Shown here: in pieces, positions 44,707-53,412 of the stretch
Numbering within the stretch: position 1 is the stretch's first letter
How the letters are laid out: each line of letters begins with the position of its first letter
Source: Oceanobacillus rekensis
Lineage (GTDB): Bacteria > Bacillota > Bacilli > Bacillales > Amphibacillaceae
Direction: 5' to 3'
Length of the DNA: 64,000 nt
Assembly (NCBI RefSeq): GCF_002153375.1
Contig: NZ_MTBQ01000008.1
Coordinates: forward strand, 62,001-126,000
Program-made: the position numbers and the translations under genes
Notes under the pieces: model-generated
Databases searched by the model: none
Seen by the model: only the letters and a program-made list of their open reading frames with translations
Told to the model about the DNA's origin: nothing

Positions 44707-45744
44707 TCAACTCACTATTTCCAACAACCTCTCATGAATTTTACTCCAATGTTGAGTCAAATCCAAAGTAAATATTTTTATATCAAATTCATGCATTCGA
44801 TAACTCAAATTAACGGTTTGATCTACTTTAGGATATAACAAAATTCCATTTGCCTTGGTTCCAGAATAAAATTCATCATTCTTCAAATAAGAAAACAATT
44901 GATATAAATGTGCACTACGTACAGATTCTTTTCCCCAGTGTATTCCAAAGATATCCTTATAAAATTTTGTATCAATTATTGTTTTTTGATTAGAAAATTC
45001 TAATGATATATCTGTTTTCATGTTTGGTAGGTAGTTTACATTTTCACCCTCTGCAGGCCAATAGAACGATTCACTTTTTGCTGTTGAACCCGGTAATTCT
45101 TTTCGATAAAAATTCTTTATAAAGTTTTCAAACAGTCTTGCCATTTGTTGGTGTTCTCTAGTAAAATCTTGGAATTGGCTTTCACTACTACCCTCGTGTA
45201 ATAAGGCATTCTCCCAAATAAATCTACAAACATTTAATAAAAATTGATAATGTTGATTATTACGATGTAAGTTAACTTCATTAAATAGTCTAAGATTTAC
45301 TTTTATTAAAGAGATATCTGCAAAATAAGTCAATATATTTATTATTTCTTCTTTATACTCTTTTTTCAATTCCTCTTGGCCTACTAAATAATACAACGTA
45401 GATTTTATTAATTGATTATGGGGAATATTATAGGACATATCCTCCTCTGAAATATGAAGTTTACCCCTTTTATAGGTAAATGTCTGAAGCGACTCTTTAA
45501 AAAGTATTTTCCCTTTAATTATTCCAGCTTCTTCTTGTTTCTCTATATACTCTTTATAAAACCCTTTCTTAATTAAAGCCTTCACTTTCATAAGAAGGAT
45601 CTTACTCAATAGGTTTAGTAAATCTTTTTCATCTTCCTCGAAAACAGAAATAAAATCCTTTTCATGCGGGTGATCCCAAGCATAGACTAGCATATAATAA
45701 ATATTTTTTATTGGTACAAGTTCAGGATTTTTCGATGATATCAT
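44707..45744 (-). CDS. mcrC: McrC-type subunit of a 5-methylcytosine restriction system
   Basis: A 345-residue protein that begins with the McrC hallmark (IKNIYYMLVYAWDH). It also contains KGKILFKESLQTF, an RLFENFIKNFYRKE segment and a PD-(D/E)xK nuclease core: LPNMKTDISLEF (Asp) and TIIDTKFYKD (D-x-K). McrC joins the McrB GTPase ring and cuts modified DNA. It overlaps the end of mcrB by 23 bp. The catalytic residues look intact. Confidence 0.9.
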   Translation of the reverse strand: MISSKNPELVPIKNIYYMLVYAWDHPHEKDFISVFEEDEKDLLNLLSKILLMKVKALIKKGFYKEYIEKQEEAGIIKGKILFKESLQTFTYKRGKLHISEEDMSYNIPHNQLIKSTLYYLVGQEELKKEYKEEIINILTYFADISLIKVNLRLFNEVNLHRNNQHYQFLLNVCRFIWENALLHEGSSESQFQDFTREHQQMARLFENFIKNFYRKELPGSTAKSESFYWPAEGENVNYLPNMKTDISLEFSNQKTIIDTKFYKDIFGIHWGKESVRSAHLYQLFSYLKNDEFYSGTKANGILLYPKVDQTVNLSYRMHEFDIKIFTLDLTQHWSKIHERLLEIVS

Positions 45745-48193
45745 TTACTTTATCCTCCTGGTCAAACCAATACTCGCCCAATAAAGGTCTTATTTCAAGA
45801 CGAATTACTCGTTCGTACCATGATTGCTCATCATCAATATTTACATCTGGAGTAAAATAACTATGACCTATTTCAAAGCCTTTTCCTAGATTCATAATGT
45901 CACTAGTAATTTCGTAATTTACAACATCCATAAAGGTTCTAATTCTATCAATAAATCCTTGACTAATACCTCTAAATTTTAAATACTCACCAAATGCCTC
46001 GGTATGGAAGCCTGGTACTAAATTGATAAAAGCAAATCGTCTCCTTAATGCATAATCTACAATGGCTAGAGAACGATCGGCGGTATTCATTGTTGCGATT
46101 ACATATACATTCTTAGGAATATAAAATGTTTCGTCTTTACTGTACGCAAGTTTAATCGCATTTTCTTTTCCACGCTTATCCACTTCTATGAGCATCATTA
46201 CTTCACCAAAAATTTTGGAAAGATTGCCCCGGTTTATTTCATCGATTATGAAGTAAAAGTTTTCATCAGGGTATTTTTCTGCTCTTTGACAGAATGAATA
46301 AAATAAACCATCTTGAAGTTTAAAATTTCCATCCTCATTAGGTTTAAAACCTCTAATAAATTCTTCATAGGAATAAGACTGATGGAATTGCACCATTTCT
46401 ATGTTATTTGGTTCCTTTTTTTCCATATGTAAATAAGCTAAGCGTTTAGCAATAAAGGTTTTTCCAACTCCTGGTGGACCCTGTAATATGATATTTTTCT
46501 TATACTCCAAGGATTCAATTGCATCTTCAATCTTTTCTAAATCCATAAAAACATCACTTGATATATCATCAATTGTATACAGTTCAATGTCTTCTTCAAC
46601 TTCAGTTTCTTTAATTTCGTAAGGTGGGCTTGGTTCATTTACTTCTATTCGTTCTAAAATTGTTTGAAGATAGTCCTCATAAAGAGTAACATCAGTCAAT
46701 GTCTTCATATGCACTGGTAAGTCAGATACATCCCAAACGCCCTCACGTAGCCATTCAACTTCTCTATAGGAGTGATGCTCACCATTGCCAGGATCATATT
46801 GGTACTTAGATTTTAATACACCAAAAGCTATTATCTTTTTTATCCCATGTTTAATAAGAACATAATCATTTTCTTTCATCTCACGGGAAAATTGTTCGTT
46901 TGCCAAAGCATCATTGGTTGGGCTATGATCTGTCTCATATAACTCTTTAAGTGTATCGGATATTTCTCTTTTATCCTTGTATTTCCTTAAATCTCCAAGT
47001 TTTACCCATCCAATAGAGATTTGTTCCTTTTCTTTAAAATTATCCCATAAGTAGTTACCTTCACCCGCGGAGAGTAACCAATAACGAGGCTCAGTTTCTT
47101 CCACTTTTGTAGACTGCTTGCTTCTTTCGAATATAAAACTAAAGAATTGATCTATTTCATAAAAAATAGGTAATTCCGTTTGTCGACCAACGATGGATTC
47201 GTATTTACTAGAAATATTAGATTTTTTTAATGCATCTTGAAACTTAAGAAACTTTTTACCGAAGGAATCTCCCCTACTATACTGTGGATCTACCCCTAAC
47301 TCGTTCTCCACAGCTACACGGTCTCTCTGATTATAGAAGCAATATTTCTCAGGAAAGACATTGCCAAGAATTTCACTTAAAGCATTTACACCAATCCCAA
47401 ATAGTTTATAATCCGGGTTGTTTAAAAAATCATCTATTCGAACCTCTATAGAATCCTCACCATGAATGAGGTGGTAAAAGCTTTCTCGGTATTTTTCCAA
47501 AGTCGCATTCATGCGACCAAAAGCACGACTTCTAGCAATAGCCATACGATAGGCATTAACATGATCTCCTATCTTTTGAAAGTTCTCCCACTCCATATTC
47601 TTGATGAAATTAGGGTCCCTAAATTGCTGGAAGAATTTATAGCTTTCTGTAATGTATTCTATTTCAGTCAAATGAGTATCTGTTTCATTTTTATAGAAGT
47701 AAAGATACTTCTCTATAAGTGGCTTTTCCGCACTCAAATTTAACTGGTTAGGTTCATGCCAATATTTAGATATATAATTATATTCTTCCTCAGTTATCTT
47801 ATAGTTTGTCATTTGAGGTGCACGTATTATAAGTAGGTTCTGCGTTTCAGGTAATTCTTTAAGTTTATGTCTTAATAGCATACCCTCTTCTTCAGACAAT
47901 CGGAATTCTTTTACTTTTAGTTCTACACTAGGAACATCATCGTATTTTATAAATGGTTCTTTTACTACTTCCGTTAAAGCAATAATTCCTCCTGAATTGC
48001 GTTCTTCTCCATCAGATCTCCAAATAAATACTTGATCACCAATTTTCACATCTTTTACATGGTGCTTTTGTCGTATGCTCCAATCGATAATTTTTCCTTC
48101 TTTAACATAACTATTAATATCATGTAGATCAGGATATTTTTCATTATCTATTGTAAAACGCTGTGGATTGCCTTGAAAAATCCAATAGGACAT
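45722..48193 (-). CDS. mcrB: McrB-type GTPase with EVE domains (type IV restriction)
   Basis: An 823-residue protein. Residues 1-140 form an EVE (PUA-like) domain (WIFQGNPQRF, GDQVFIWRS), which binds modified bases. A second EVE-like domain lies near 375-510 (YWLLSAGEG, GDL, DYVLIKHGIKKIIAFGVL). The AAA+ GTPase has Walker A GPPGVGKT (572-579), FIIDEINRGNLSKIFGEVM and the McrB signature MNTADRS. Paired with McrC, it recognises and cleaves DNA carrying modified cytosine. The start is supported by GGAGG about 10 bp upstream. Two base readers in one chain are unusual. Confidence 0.92.
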   Translation of the reverse strand: MSYWIFQGNPQRFTIDNEKYPDLHDINSYVKEGKIIDWSIRQKHHVKDVKIGDQVFIWRSDGEERNSGGIIALTEVVKEPFIKYDDVPSVELKVKEFRLSEEEGMLLRHKLKELPETQNLLIIRAPQMTNYKITEEEYNYISKYWHEPNQLNLSAEKPLIEKYLYFYKNETDTHLTEIEYITESYKFFQQFRDPNFIKNMEWENFQKIGDHVNAYRMAIARSRAFGRMNATLEKYRESFYHLIHGEDSIEVRIDDFLNNPDYKLFGIGVNALSEILGNVFPEKYCFYNQRDRVAVENELGVDPQYSRGDSFGKKFLKFQDALKKSNISSKYESIVGRQTELPIFYEIDQFFSFIFERSKQSTKVEETEPRYWLLSAGEGNYLWDNFKEKEQISIGWVKLGDLRKYKDKREISDTLKELYETDHSPTNDALANEQFSREMKENDYVLIKHGIKKIIAFGVLKSKYQYDPGNGEHHSYREVEWLREGVWDVSDLPVHMKTLTDVTLYEDYLQTILERIEVNEPSPPYEIKETEVEEDIELYTIDDISSDVFMDLEKIEDAIESLEYKKNIILQGPPGVGKTFIAKRLAYLHMEKKEPNNIEMVQFHQSYSYEEFIRGFKPNEDGNFKLQDGLFYSFCQRAEKYPDENFYFIIDEINRGNLSKIFGEVMMLIEVDKRGKENAIKLAYSKDETFYIPKNVYVIATMNTADRSLAIVDYALRRRFAFINLVPGFHTEAFGEYLKFRGISQGFIDRIRTFMDVVNYEITSDIMNLGKGFEIGHSYFTPDVNIDDEQSWYERVIRLEIRPLLGEYWFDQEDKVNDIIEKS

Positions 48194-48275
48194 ATTTTTA
48201 GAACCTCCATTATTTGAATACTTTTCGTTGTAGATTATTCGGGATTCCTCTTTTCCTTTACATGAATTGGCGTTA

Positions 48276-48342
48276 GAAAATTGGTGCCTGTCCCCACCGC
48301 TTTAACGTATTAAAGCGATGAGGGACAGGCACTTAAATTTCG
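48276..48342. repeat. Palindromic repeat, copy 2
   Basis: GTGCCTGTCCC (48284-48294) and GGGACAGGCAC (48322-48332) enclose CGCTTTAA-CGTA-TTAAAGCG-like inner arms. The outer bases GAAAATTG and TTAAATTTC also pair. It is about 90% identical to copy 3 at 51123-51190, in the same orientation, on the other side of the two-gene unit. Its right edge provides the stop codon of the 283-aa gene. Confidence 0.85.
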
Positions 48343-49184
48343 GAAACAGGAAGCGTAATCGGATTTGAATTTAAATATCCTATATAAAGTAATCTTTTAT
48401 ATTTTTCTCCCATTAAATCTTCGTACCTAATCTCTACTATCGCATGAAGAGAACCTACATTTTTCTCGTAGGAAAATACAAGATTCATTTTATTTGTTTC
48501 TTCAGATACCCCTAAATCAATTTGCGGCGAAATTAACCAATCGCCATTTTTTAATTCTCCGTCTTCAACATATTGAAAGTTAGAATAATTTACCTTTTCA
48601 TAAAAATTTTCAATATCTCTTTTATCAATATTATTTAAGTCCTCTAACCCTTCAACACTAGTAAGCTCGTACCAATATAATTCAACCTTGGCTGCTGCTC
48701 CCATACCAATATTAATAAAACTCAATCTCTGATAAGGTGCATATGTAGGTTTTGTACTATAACCATTATTAATAAGTAACCCTTTATCATTTCTTTCAAC
48801 TGAACGATAAAAACATTTTAACCCTTCATATTCATTTAAGGAAGCATTTACGGTTAATAAGGGTTTCGTTTGATGTCTTACCAATTCATTGTTTATTTTA
48901 CTAAGTTTAGAATTAGTCTTACCCAGTTTATCATTTTGGTATAAGGCTAATATACCTAAAAAGGACGTACTTAAAAAAGTTAAGAATGTTGCACTATAAC
49001 TTATTATATCTCCAGCAGAAAATTCAGCTTGAAAAAAATGAAGCTTAGCTGGTAATTTAAATAAAACTTGTACTATTACAATTGGCAATAAAAATGCCGT
49101 TACAATGATCAAAAAAGTAAATAATTTATTTTTACGTACCCAATCAATATAATTTCCCAGTAAGAACTCCTCCTTTAAAAACAT
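48333..49184 (-). CDS. Unknown two-helix membrane protein, partner of the DUF4209 protein
   Basis: A 283-residue protein with two membrane helices (about 20-43, FTFLIIVTAFLLPIVIVQVL; about 61-84), a short coiled coil (85-108, NDKLGKTNSKLSKINNEL) and a soluble C-terminal domain of about 170 residues that looks beta-rich. I recognise no family. It lies 28 bp downstream of the DUF4209 gene and is almost surely co-transcribed with it. The two-helix plus cytosolic-domain plan is common in defence and toxin effectors. GGAGG stands before the start. Its last codon and stop lie in the palindromic repeat. Confidence 0.7.
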   Translation of the reverse strand: MFLKEEFLLGNYIDWVRKNKLFTFLIIVTAFLLPIVIVQVLFKLPAKLHFFQAEFSAGDIISYSATFLTFLSTSFLGILALYQNDKLGKTNSKLSKINNELVRHQTKPLLTVNASLNEYEGLKCFYRSVERNDKGLLINNGYSTKPTYAPYQRLSFINIGMGAAAKVELYWYELTSVEGLEDLNNIDKRDIENFYEKVNYSNFQYVEDGELKNGDWLISPQIDLGVSEETNKMNLVFSYEKNVGSLHAIVEIRYEDLMGEKYKRLLYIGYLNSNPITLPVSEI

Positions 49185-49212
49185 GACGAAATGATCTCCA
49201 CACTTACTTTTT

Positions 49213-50973
49213 TTATTTTTCTTCTTCCAAGGTAAAATTCGTCATCAATAAATATAAATGAAGAATTCGGATATTATTAGTCATATTGCACTCAGCCGGA
49301 TGAATAAGTCCATGCGCAATTCTATTTCTAAAATTACACCCAGTCTTTTCCACTAAAAGAAACGATAAATATTTGTGAATTTTTTTGGGCATAGATGATT
49401 TTATATCTTTGCGTTCTAAAAATTCATTAAAAGTTTGTTCCTGTTGAACAGTACCTTTTTTAATTACTGTTGTTGCATATCCAATTCTTCCAAAAAAGTT
49501 TCTTACAAGTGCCTCGAGTTGAGGGACTAGGATATGCATTGAACTAACATAGTCATTTTCAAAAAACTTTTCGATGCCTATTTTAATTAGGGATTCACTT
49601 TCTTTGTTGATATTCCCCCAAGATCGAAGGCTGTTCATAACATGTGTTGCATTTAACCCCTTTTCAATTAACTTTTCAATCAATGGAAGCATAATTATGT
49701 TACCCACTGTTTGGATTTCCCTCATATAATTTTGATTGAAATTCATTTTATATGAGTCGTTATCATCGATTGCCTGAAAGATTTTTTTACCATCTGATAC
49801 AACTGACTTTCGAGCTAAATTAGAAAATGAAAATGAATGCATTTGATCTTTGGTATTTGTTTCTACTCGGTCAATATTTGGAATGAACATAATTTCACTA
49901 CCAAAATGCATAATTGCATTTTCTAGAGATAATTGTAAAAAGGGCTGAATTGCAACCTCTATTGCTTCTTGAGAAATATAACCGGACGAGGATATTAATT
50001 TGAACTCACCATTTGCAATCGCCAGTTCATAAGCAGTTCTAATTCTTATTTTTAAATCATCAAAATGCTCACTAAAACCAAAGTCCATATAATGCTGCAA
50101 AGCTCTTTCTAAGAATGAAGCTTTTACAAGTTCACTTTTGTGTTCTCTCCCTTGCTGGTGTTCTGCCTCCGCTTCAAAAGATGCGCCTATTACCGTTATA
50201 TACTCACTTTGGTCTGATTTATTAACCTTAGACCATTCTATTAATTCTTTACATACAGACCGATGCAGATGGTGTTCTTGTGTTTCCCAATAATAACTTC
50301 GAGCTAATTCTAATTTTTCCAATACAACCTGCTGTTTAGCACTTCCAAAGGATTCACTAAGTGGACTTAATACAACATTGCGGGAAATTTTTGCTGACTC
50401 TAATACCCATCTTAAATTACTTTCCTCTAAATTTGTTAAAAATTCAAATAATAACTCATTGCAATGGCCAATCATCGTTTTATTTTTAAGCTGCAAAGAA
50501 ACATAAAAAGCACGAGCTAAGTCATCTAATCCGTTTATTGGATTTGCATTAATAAAATGCATATTAGCAGTTTGAAGCATTAAATTTACCAGTTGAGACC
50601 CAATTTGAAACTTGTTTAGTGAGCAGACACCCTGACCATATTCATAAATAAAATCTGAATACCTGCTCTTCAAAACCACATTTGAACTTTCCGTTAACCT
50701 ATGTTCAAAATACTTAATCTCTTTATCAGAAAACCGCTTATTTGAAACTAAAGTTTCATCAAACCTTGAGGTGTAATTTTTATTGATAATGGGATGATAT
50801 ACGTTTAAATTTAAAACTTTGATTTCTGCCACAGCCATTTTTTCAGCTTCTGAATCCTCATATTCTTTAGACAAGTTAACAATATCCTGGAACATATTTC
50901 CTGCATCGAATAAATATTCAAAATAATCTATTCTTTCTATCTGACTAATTTTTTCTACAATATTTGGATTCAT
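49213..50973 (-). CDS. DUF4209/HEPN-like protein, candidate defence effector
   Basis: A 586-residue, helix-rich protein. Residues about 1-420 are an all-helical, repeat-like region (many Leu/Ala/Glu helices, such as ELARSYYWETQEHHLHRSV). The C-terminal part (about 470-580) matches DUF4209: DYVSSMHILVPQLEALVRNF, then CNFRNRIAHGLI. Arg549-x4-His554 (RNRIAH) is the HEPN ribonuclease motif. Such proteins usually cut RNA when triggered. No start other than the ATG at 50973 (GGGGGAG upstream) is needed. The neighbourhood (McrBC, an unknown membrane protein) supports an anti-phage role, which is inferred. Confidence 0.7.
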   Translation of the reverse strand: MNPNIVEKISQIERIDYFEYLFDAGNMFQDIVNLSKEYEDSEAEKMAVAEIKVLNLNVYHPIINKNYTSRFDETLVSNKRFSDKEIKYFEHRLTESSNVVLKSRYSDFIYEYGQGVCSLNKFQIGSQLVNLMLQTANMHFINANPINGLDDLARAFYVSLQLKNKTMIGHCNELLFEFLTNLEESNLRWVLESAKISRNVVLSPLSESFGSAKQQVVLEKLELARSYYWETQEHHLHRSVCKELIEWSKVNKSDQSEYITVIGASFEAEAEHQQGREHKSELVKASFLERALQHYMDFGFSEHFDDLKIRIRTAYELAIANGEFKLISSSGYISQEAIEVAIQPFLQLSLENAIMHFGSEIMFIPNIDRVETNTKDQMHSFSFSNLARKSVVSDGKKIFQAIDDNDSYKMNFNQNYMREIQTVGNIIMLPLIEKLIEKGLNATHVMNSLRSWGNINKESESLIKIGIEKFFENDYVSSMHILVPQLEALVRNFFGRIGYATTVIKKGTVQQEQTFNEFLERKDIKSSMPKKIHKYLSFLLVEKTGCNFRNRIAHGLIHPAECNMTNNIRILHLYLLMTNFTLEEEK

Positions 50974-51122
50974 AAAATCTCCCCCTTTAATTTTAGTTCA
51001 AAATATACCACCTTTCGTTCTTGAACTGTCCTTTAGTGGAATGACATTCTATAATTATCATATCATTAAAGCACCAACTAACTTTTAATTCCTTCAAAAA
51101 ATATTATCCGAATTTCCCATAC

Positions 51123-51190
51123 GAAAATTGGTGCCTGTCCCCCACTGCTTTACCGTATTAAAGCGATGGAGGACAGGCACTTAAATTTCA
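51123..51190. repeat. Palindromic repeat, copy 3
   Basis: GTGCCTGTCC (51131-51140) and GGACAGGCAC (51171-51180), with GCTTTA-CCG-TATTAAAGC inside and GAAAATTG / TTAAATTTC outside. It is nearly identical to copy 2 and lies in the same orientation. Between 50974 and 51122 no gene is seen. Confidence 0.85.
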
Positions 51191-51292
51191 GACTTATTTT
51201 AAATTCCTCACTATATTTGGCCATAAAAACACCCCCAAAAGTTAGTTTTCTACTCTACTTTCGGAGGTCGGTACCTCGAAGCTCTCTTTCTA

Positions 51293-51427
51293 TCATCTCA
51301 TTTTTCCTGGTAACGCATGAATCGATTCAATCAATTGATTCAGCTTTCCTTCAACACGATGGAGCAAGTAAAATGTAACCGCGATTGGAAAGCCTACTTC
51401 AGTCATGAATGGTATCCAGGTTTCCAT
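51293..51427 (-). CDS. yvrJ: YvrJ family small membrane protein
   Basis: A 44-residue protein, METWIPFMTEVGFPIAVTFY followed by LLHRVEGKLNQLIESIHALP and GKMR. The 'GFPIAVT.YLL.R.E.K...L...I..L' pattern defines YvrJ. One hydrophobic helix (8-22) precedes an amphipathic tail. GGAGGGAATT precedes the ATG. It belongs to the trio DUF1659, DUF2922, YvrJ, whose function is unknown. In B. subtilis yvrJ is, to my knowledge, tied to the SigO locus. A sigma factor gene lies 3.4 kb upstream here. Confidence 0.85.
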   Translation of the reverse strand: METWIPFMTEVGFPIAVTFYLLHRVEGKLNQLIESIHALPGKMR

Positions 51428-51448
51428 GTAAATTCCCTCCTTACCAAA

Positions 51449-51485
51449 ACATGACCAGAGGCAAAGCCACTAGTCATGTGTTTTT
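51449..51485. terminator. Hairpin between DUF2922 and yvrJ
   Basis: ACATGAC (51449-51455) and GTCATGT (51473-51479) with an inner GGC-AAA-GCC stem, followed by T on the plus strand and preceded by AAAA. On the minus strand it can reduce read-through from DUF2922 to yvrJ. A decayed copy lies at 20235-20273. Confidence 0.65.
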
Positions 51486-51508
51486 TATAATGAAGCGCTC
51501 TAATTTAA

Positions 51509-51724
51509 TTAACCTAATTCAATATCTTCCACAATACGTTCAACCAAACGAGCACTCTTCTTCTCAATAAGATCACCACCAGTAGAAGTAAAAGCATTCT
51601 GTGCAATAATTTCATCCATTGCTGCATGTATCGAAGCAACATTGACAGGTTCAATAGGCTTGTCCAATGAGTAAGTAACAATTTTGCCATCTTGGTTTGT
51701 AAACTTCATTTCTAATTTTTTCAT
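51509..51724 (-). CDS. DUF2922 family small protein
   Basis: A 71-residue protein (MKKLEMKFTNQDGKIVTYSL ... ARLVERIVEDIELG) that matches DUF2922 ('L.M.F.....K....S...P...L....V...M..I'). The role is unknown. It lies 37 bp downstream of the DUF1659 gene and upstream of yvrJ. GAAAGGAGTTG precedes the start. A relic of the same gene end is found at 20.3 kb. Confidence 0.88.
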   Translation of the reverse strand: MKKLEMKFTNQDGKIVTYSLDKPIEPVNVASIHAAMDEIIAQNAFTSTGGDLIEKKSARLVERIVEDIELG

Positions 51725-51761
51725 GGTTTCAACTCCTTTCTATTTAATAGATTTTAAATTA

Positions 51762-51986
51762 CTACGCCTCCCGAATATCCGTCGTGTCCTTACGGTTAAT
51801 GTTGTAAAGTGGACGCTCCTGGAGTTCTACCAAAGCTGTTGCAACTGCATATAGCTGATCTGCTGTTGCATCGGTTTTTACGTTGTTGAAGCTTTTGGAC
51901 TTAAAGATTGGTGATCCTGATTCGGAATCAATCCCATCTTGAAGTACCAGCTGTAATGTGGATTTTGTGATATCTGCTACTGCCAT
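51762..51986 (-). CDS. DUF1659 family small protein
   Basis: A 74-residue protein (MAVADITKSTLQLVLQDGID then SGSPIFKSKSFNNVK... YAVATALVELQERPLYNI) of the DUF1659 family. The ATG at 51986 follows GGAGGTGAG at 5 bp; a GTG three codons earlier is less likely. DUF1659, DUF2922 and YvrJ are regularly together in Bacillaceae. Their role is unknown. Confidence 0.88.
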   Translation of the reverse strand: MAVADITKSTLQLVLQDGIDSESGSPIFKSKSFNNVKTDATADQLYAVATALVELQERPLYNINRKDTTDIREA

Positions 51987-52090
51987 GTTTCTCACCTCCC
52001 TTTCACAATTACAATCGTAGTGAGGTTGGATTAGGGGGTGTGAAGCAGAAAAAAATTTAAAGCACCTAACGAATAGGTGCTTTAATACAT

Positions 52091-52681
52091 CTATACAACC
52101 ATATTTACTTTAAAATCATCTATATGACTTAGTAATACTTCAATTTTATTAATAACTTCTTCTTTGTTCTGGTCAGTAAGTATTTCTGGATTTTCGATGA
52201 TAAGGGAATTTTTCAATCTATCACAGTTTTTTTCAATATCGTTAATATATTTCTCTACTTGCTTTTCATCAACACCTTCTTGAGTACAATTTTCCATATA
52301 CTTTATAACCTTTTCAATCTCAGATTTTTCATGACTATTATCTTTTTGAAATCTATTAACCTGACGTACTATCTTTTCGATTTGACCTTGTTTTAAATCA
52401 TTCTTCTTCTTTAATTCCTTCATACTATCCATTAATTTATCATTCTGAAGTTTAGTTATATGATCTATTTTGGTTTTTCTACCTGATACAATTTTTATAT
52501 TAGATGGATTTTCTATTCCCTTATCAGCTGGAAGAATTATTAATTTACCTAGATGAAAAGCCTCTGAATTAGACTGATTTAACTGAGTAAAAAGGCTTTC
52601 CAATTCAGTTTTAAAGATTTCCTTTTCATGATCAGATAATTGATCGGCTGCATCTCGCAATCTATACTCAATTGTACCCAC
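52091..52681 (-). CDS. Unknown coiled-coil protein
   Basis: A 196-residue, highly charged protein beginning GTIEYRLRDAADQLSDHEKE, with predicted coiled coil from about 85 to 175 (KLMDSMKELKKKNDLKQGQI and after). No family is recognised. Translation starts at GTG (52681), 7 bp after AAAGGAGGTG; a TTG two codons earlier is too close to that site. It lies upstream of the DUF1659 trio on the same strand and might belong to the same accessory segment. Confidence 0.65.
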   Translation of the reverse strand: MGTIEYRLRDAADQLSDHEKEIFKTELESLFTQLNQSNSEAFHLGKLIILPADKGIENPSNIKIVSGRKTKIDHITKLQNDKLMDSMKELKKKNDLKQGQIEKIVRQVNRFQKDNSHEKSEIEKVIKYMENCTQEGVDEKQVEKYINDIEKNCDRLKNSLIIENPEILTDQNKEEVINKIEVLLSHIDDFKVNMVV

Positions 52682-52813
52682 AAACAAGCACCTCCTTTAT
52701 AAATACTTATTGATAAGGAGGATTGTCCTATACATAATTTAAAATTATTATTTTTAATGCTTAGCGTATGCTTTCCGCGTTTTGTTGGTAGGACCCCTTT
52801 TACTACTAATTGC

Positions 52814-52842
52814 TTGACTTCCGTTATTAGTCATACTATTAT
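52814..52842 (+). promoter_or_regulatory. Vegetative promoter of a candidate small RNA
   Basis: TTGACT (52814-52819), 17 bp, TATTAT (52837-52842). It points into a stretch with no gene that ends, about 80 bp later, in an intrinsic terminator. Confidence 0.5.
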
Positions 52843-52848
52843 GATAAT

Positions 52849-52928
52849 GTAGATACATGGGACTGATTCTCCCAAGTTTCAGATTCCTGGATAATGGAAA
52901 AGCTAGTTGTGGTGAGCTAGCTTTTTTC
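52849..52928 (+). ncRNA. Candidate small RNA of about 80 nt
   Basis: It lies between a TTGACT/TATTAT promoter and the terminator AAAAGCTAG...CTAGCTTTTTT (52898-52926). The only reading frame in it (from ATG at 52857) runs through the terminator and is unlikely to be translated as such. The family is not known. An oppositely oriented terminator at 53032-53051 suggests a converging transcript from the right. Confidence 0.35.
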
Positions 52929-53031
52929 ATGTCCTTTTTTTATTTGCTCATTCGGTTCCGCAATTACTCACCCAACTCTCCGACTAATCGAAAGTACGGT
53001 TAAATCGCTTCTGAAAAAAAGGCATAAAAAA

Positions 53032-53051
53032 GCCGGACGTTAATGTCTGGC
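53032..53051 (-). terminator. Minus-strand terminator facing the candidate small RNA
   Basis: GCCGGAC (53032-53038) and GTCTGGC (53045-53051), with a G-T pair; the minus-strand transcript ends GTCCGGCTTTTTT. What it terminates is unclear: 53060-53410 shows only short unsupported frames, including a hairpin AGAGGATAG...CTATCCTCT at 53141-53166. Confidence 0.6.
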
Positions 53052-53412
53052 GGTGGTTATTACTTGTTTTCGGAATTCCACTATTTCCATCAGTTGATTT
53101 CAAAAAAAACTATAAAAAAATCTAAATGTGCCCCTTTTTTAGAGGATAGTATTGCTGCTATCCTCTTTAATTAACTGCTAATGCAGTTAATCTTGCTTGT
53201 AATTCCATGCTTTTTAGACTGTACCCTTTCGTATCTTCTCAAATACCTTTCAATCAATTCATTCGTGACTGGCTTTTAAGTACGTATATATGAGGTTCAT
53301 CTCTCTTCATTTGAAATATCTGAAATAGCTGTCAGGGCCCATCTTACTTCCTATTTTGAGCAAACACCACTTGCTCAAATTACTCATTTGATATCGATCA
53401 CTTATACTCCGC

